The notes under the pieces are model-generated. The model saw nothing but the letters and a program-made list of their open reading frames with translations. It was not told the DNA's origin and did no database searches. 38,882 nt of DNA, taken from Novosphingobium sediminis. Its GTDB lineage: Bacteria; Pseudomonadota; Alphaproteobacteria; Sphingomonadales; Sphingomonadaceae. Below, piece after piece: positions 36,205 to 38,882 of the stretch (position 1 is the first letter of the stretch; every line of letters begins with the position of its first letter). The stretch lies in the NCBI RefSeq assembly GCF_007991615.1, contig NZ_BJYR01000033.1, positions 1-38,882 on the forward strand. The letters are read 5' to 3'. The position numbers and the translations under genes were made by a program.

Positions 36205-38882
36205 CTAGCGTTGATCGCGATCATAGAAGCGCTCATCGAAGCGTTCATCAGCTCCACCCGGACCTGAACGCCCCTTGTCAAAGTCTCTGCGTCGATCGCC
36301 AAAGCGATCGCCATTAGCCTCGTAACGATCCCTCAAGCTCGTCTCCCCTTCGGCTATGCGAGCACCAATCGAACCATCTGCCGACCCATGAGTGAGATTG
36401 CGTGGTTCTGGCGCGGAGCGCTGCGGCGTTCTGGCACGCAGGTCAGCTTCACTGAAACTTCCCGGTCCAGCAACGTTGCCCGTCAGCGTTCCTCTGTCCG
36501 GGATCAGATCGTTGAATGGTGCGACCCTCTGATCGTAATAGTCAGAGATGATCTCGCGCGCGACAAGCTCATACGCGGCCTGCTCTTGCGGACTGTAATC
36601 GGTGCGAGCAAGGCTGGGAGCAGTGATCCCGAGTTCGGCTGCTTTTTCCTGATAACGGCTTGCCACGATCTGGCTCATGTCGAAGGCGAGATTGGCGCCA
36701 TACCCCTCCCGTGTTGAGGTGCTGTCGGTGAGTGACGTCGCCAGCTCATCAATTTGGGCGATCCGCTGATCGATGCGCCGGATCTCTTCGAGTGCGCGCT
36801 CACGTGAGTAGGCGTTCTCGGAATAGCCCTCGCTCCGGCTGAAGTTTCCACTTTGCGCATAGCTGCCACTGTCTTGCGTGGCATTTGAACCATTCGAGCG
36901 GTTGTCCGATGTCGAGGAATCAAAACCTTGTGCTTCGCTCCGCTCGTTACTCCGATTGACCAGGTCAGAACGCTGGCGGCTACCGCTGATGCCCGCCTGG
37001 ACCCCTCCATTTGCACCCACACTACCCTTGCCTCCAGGTCCGCCATCGCCACCTCGAGTGCCGGCAACGCTGCCGGACAGCCCAACGCTGCCGCTGCGGC
37101 TTGTCTCGAGACGATCAATGTTGGTTTGCTGATCTCCCCTCGACCGCGTGACACGGTCGCTTTCGCTGACGGTGTCTCTGGCATCCAGCGACTGATTGTC
37201 GAACCGCTGCAGGTTCTCGCCCGAGCGATACCCCGACGAGCTCTCGCTTCCGCTGGAATTGCGCACCCCGCTTGTTTGCCGCGTCGACGCGCGGTCAAGG
37301 AAGGCAACCGCACGCGACCGTTCTTCCGAAAGCGTATTCCGTGCCGTCTCGAGTTCAGAGAGGGTCTGCTGCCTTTCGGCATTGGCGAACTGGCTCAGCG
37401 ATGCGCCGAACGCAAGGCGGCTCATGCCCGGCGACGTGTCGAAGACGTTTGCGCCATCTGTCATGGTCTTCGTCGTCGTCCCGTTCGCATTGACCGTCGA
37501 GACGACCGGTGCCCCGCCGGTGAAGGATGGCGCGGCATTCCATTGTTCGGACTGCCGGTTGAAGCTGGACAGGTTCATGAAGCTCTCATTCCCGTAGGAA
37601 TAGTTGCCGGTCGTGCGCTCGACTGCAGCAGCTTCGGCTGCCGCCTGCGCCGGTGCCAACATCGAGGTCGCTTGCGACGACACCGCCATCGCCCCTTTCG
37701 CCATCCCGGCAGCAAGGAAGGGGATCGACATCATCAGGAAGCCCGCGATCGTCGCGGTATCGGCGTTAACCGCATCGACCCCCGCCATGCCGGCCATCGT
37801 AATGCCGCCGGGCGCAGTGGCGTTCAGGGAGTCGGATGCCCGGTCCATGATGAACATGTGCAGGACGACATAGAGGGGGCCCCACGCCGCAAGATAGAAG
37901 AACCCTGTGAAGTAGCCCTTGAGCGCCATCGTCCCGGTCCGCGGCATGAGGAACAGCGGAAAGATGACCGGAAACATGGCGTAGAAGACCACCGTCAGGA
38001 CGATGTTGAGCAGCGGCACCCATGTCATCGCCTGCTGCGCGATCGAGGTATACGTGTTGCGTGCCTGCTCCTCCGCCCGAAGCATTGCAAAGGTATCGCC
38101 ATCGGCCGCTCCAAGGTTGGCACGCGCCTCAAGAAAGGCGTTCACCAGCGAGCGCTGCTGAAAGATCTGCTGGGCTGTCTGCGAGCTGCCGTGGAACTGG
38201 TTTGCTATGACGGGCAAGTCAGAGACGAGTTTCGCCCTTGCCAGCGCCGGCGTAAGGCCCGGAAACAGCTTACGCCCCTCCTGTTGCAGACCCAGCTCTG
38301 TGTAGGCCGCGATGCCCGTCTGAAGCTCGTTATAGGCATTCTGGCATGTGACGATGGTGGGCGGCCCGCCCGCCGGCAGAAACTTCATGGCGCGCGCAGG
38401 AGACCCCGGCCCCATGTCCGCAAGAATGTTGTTCGAGTTGGCGATGGTGTCGAACGAGGTGTGCCCCAGCAGAATGTCGTAGAACAGGCACTGTTTGAAA
38501 TACTCGCCGAGGTTCGCGCTGATGCGCGGATCCCGGATGTGGAAGTCGCGGGTGCGGTCCCAAAGCCGGGCCCCGTAGATCATCCCGTTGGTCGACATCT
38601 GCAAGGCACCAGGCATCACGAAGACCGTCTCGGCCGTGCGTGTTAGCCAGTCACCGGCCTGGCTACTGACCGAGGCAATCATGGCCAGACCGATGGGCAC
38701 GTTCGCAACGGTCGCGGGTGCAAGCGAAGGGTTGAGGCGATCGGTGATCCGGACCGAAGTCACGGGTACGACCAGCACGCCATAGATCAGCGTCGCGCCG
38801 AGGAACCAGTTGAACCAGGCACGCCAGTCGAGACTGAAGGCCACGATCAAAAGAGTGTAGATGAGCCCGATCACCATCACGA
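36205..38882 (-). CDS. traG: Conjugal transfer protein TraG (F-type), N-terminus beyond the window
   Basis: About 891 residues are visible; the frame is open to the right edge, so the first residues are missing. The start of the visible part has TraG_N-type membrane segments (GLIYTLLIVAFSLDW, IYGVLVVPVTSV). More hydrophobic helices follow in the middle (WVPLLNIVLTVVFYAMFPVI, TGFFYLAAWGPLYVVLHMFI, FLMMSIPFLAAGMAKGAMAV). The C-terminal third is hydrophilic, rich in Ser, Gln, Asn and Arg, with a glycine-rich stretch (GGDGGPGGKGSVGANGG), and probably extends into the periplasm. F TraG acts in pilus assembly and, through its C-terminal part, in mating-pair stabilisation and entry exclusion. It is the only mating-pair gene in the window; related genes probably lie further right. 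Confidence 0.92.
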   Translation of the reverse strand, partial: VMVIGLIYTLLIVAFSLDWRAWFNWFLGATLIYGVLVVPVTSVRITDRLNPSLAPATVANVPIGLAMIASVSSQAGDWLTRTAETVFVMPGALQMSTNGMIYGARLWDRTRDFHIRDPRISANLGEYFKQCLFYDILLGHTSFDTIANSNNILADMGPGSPARAMKFLPAGGPPTIVTCQNAYNELQTGIAAYTELGLQQEGRKLFPGLTPALARAKLVSDLPVIANQFHGSSQTAQQIFQQRSLVNAFLEARANLGAADGDTFAMLRAEEQARNTYTSIAQQAMTWVPLLNIVLTVVFYAMFPVIFPLFLMPRTGTMALKGYFTGFFYLAAWGPLYVVLHMFIMDRASDSLNATAPGGITMAGMAGVDAVNADTATIAGFLMMSIPFLAAGMAKGAMAVSSQATSMLAPAQAAAEAAAVERTTGNYSYGNESFMNLSSFNRQSEQWNAAPSFTGGAPVVSTVNANGTTTKTMTDGANVFDTSPGMSRLAFGASLSQFANAERQQTLSELETARNTLSEERSRAVAFLDRASTRQTSGVRNSSGSESSSGYRSGENLQRFDNQSLDARDTVSESDRVTRSRGDQQTNIDRLETSRSGSVGLSGSVAGTRGGDGGPGGKGSVGANGGVQAGISGSRQRSDLVNRSNERSEAQGFDSSTSDNRSNGSNATQDSGSYAQSGNFSRSEGYSENAYSRERALEEIRRIDQRIAQIDELATSLTDSTSTREGYGANLAFDMSQIVASRYQEKAAELGITAPSLARTDYSPQEQAAYELVAREIISDYYDQRVAPFNDLIPDRGTLTGNVAGPGSFSEADLRARTPQRSAPEPRNLTHGSADGSIGARIAEGETSLRDRYEANGDRFGDRRRDFDKGRSGPGGADERFDERFYDRDQR

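Larger units (their letters stand above)
1..38882. mobile_element. Segment of a conjugative plasmid or ICE carrying a defence island
   Basis: The window holds a conjugative DNA-processing module (ribbon-helix-helix protein, TraD, TraI at 5.9-11.9 kb) and a mating-pair gene (TraG, from 36.2 kb to the right edge). About 24 kb of other genes lie between them, mostly nucleases, helicases and a methyltransferase. Relaxase, coupling protein and TraG together indicate self-transfer by an F-type secretion system. No integrase, replication initiator or partition gene is recognisable, so plasmid versus ICE cannot be decided. Both ends are cut inside genes. The sphingomonad assignment rests on gene style and high GC and is inference. 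Confidence 0.7.

Noticed and set aside
36928..38646. 572-codon plus-strand open frame opposite traG
   Set aside because: The product is Arg/His-rich with no motif, as expected of an antisense shadow in high-GC DNA; the minus strand encodes TraG.
1..38882. CRISPR array, tRNA/rRNA genes or insertion sequences
   Set aside because: No regularly spaced repeats, no complete tRNA or rRNA sequence and no transposase-like protein were seen on either strand.

Overview
The window looks like part of a conjugative plasmid or integrative conjugative element from a sphingomonad-type alphaproteobacterium. The base composition is high-GC, and the transfer genes are of the kind common in that group: a MOBF (TrwC/TraI-like) relaxase, a TraD/TrwB-like coupling protein and an F-type TraG. 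The element type and host are inferred; no replication, partition or integrase gene is recognisable here.

Layout. 1-5.4 kb: accessory backbone genes (an unidentified C-terminal fragment, a DUF5623 protein on the minus strand, a DUF2493/SLOG protein, and small proteins of unknown function), separated by hairpin-rich spacers and two good terminators. 5.4-12.5 kb: DNA-processing module, with a likely oriT spacer, a ribbon-helix-helix protein, TraD, a small XRE regulator and TraI tightly packed on the plus strand, followed by two small unknown genes. 12.7-14 kb: a two-gene cassette (XRE protein plus a small conserved protein). 14-33.7 kb: a large DNA-defence island. 34-36 kb: two unknown small genes, a GntR-family regulator (minus) and a small membrane protein. 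36.2 kb to the right edge: the C-terminal 890 residues of TraG on the minus strand, its start lying outside the window.

The defence island is the notable part. It is laid out around one divergent promoter at about 26.6 kb, which contains the palindrome ATATAA-N3-TTATAT. Leftward, seven genes run with short gaps or overlaps: a WYL-domain regulator resembling BrxR/CapW regulators, a CoiA-like PD-(D/E)XK protein (DUF6035-like), a thermonuclease-like protein, an SNF2 helicase, an unrecognised 169-residue protein, a beta-class adenine methyltransferase (Mod-like), and a DEAD/DEAH helicase with a C-terminal nuclease (Res-like). Rightward come SbcD, SbcC and a protein joining a GHKL ATPase to a C-terminal HExxH zinc-protease motif, followed after about 300 bases by a NucS-like nuclease. 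The left arm is a restriction-like system. The right arm (SbcCD plus ATPase-protease plus nuclease) is a set I do not recognise as a named system.

Working model (inference): the WYL protein represses both arms. Mod marks self DNA, and SNF2, the 169-residue protein and Res attack unmarked DNA. SbcCD and the extra nucleases process ends, and the ATPase-protease may act as an effector. A low-GC patch covering exactly the methyltransferase core suggests that specificity has been swapped by recombination, and a decayed copy of the DUF6035 gene tail at 33.8 kb may mark an old island boundary.
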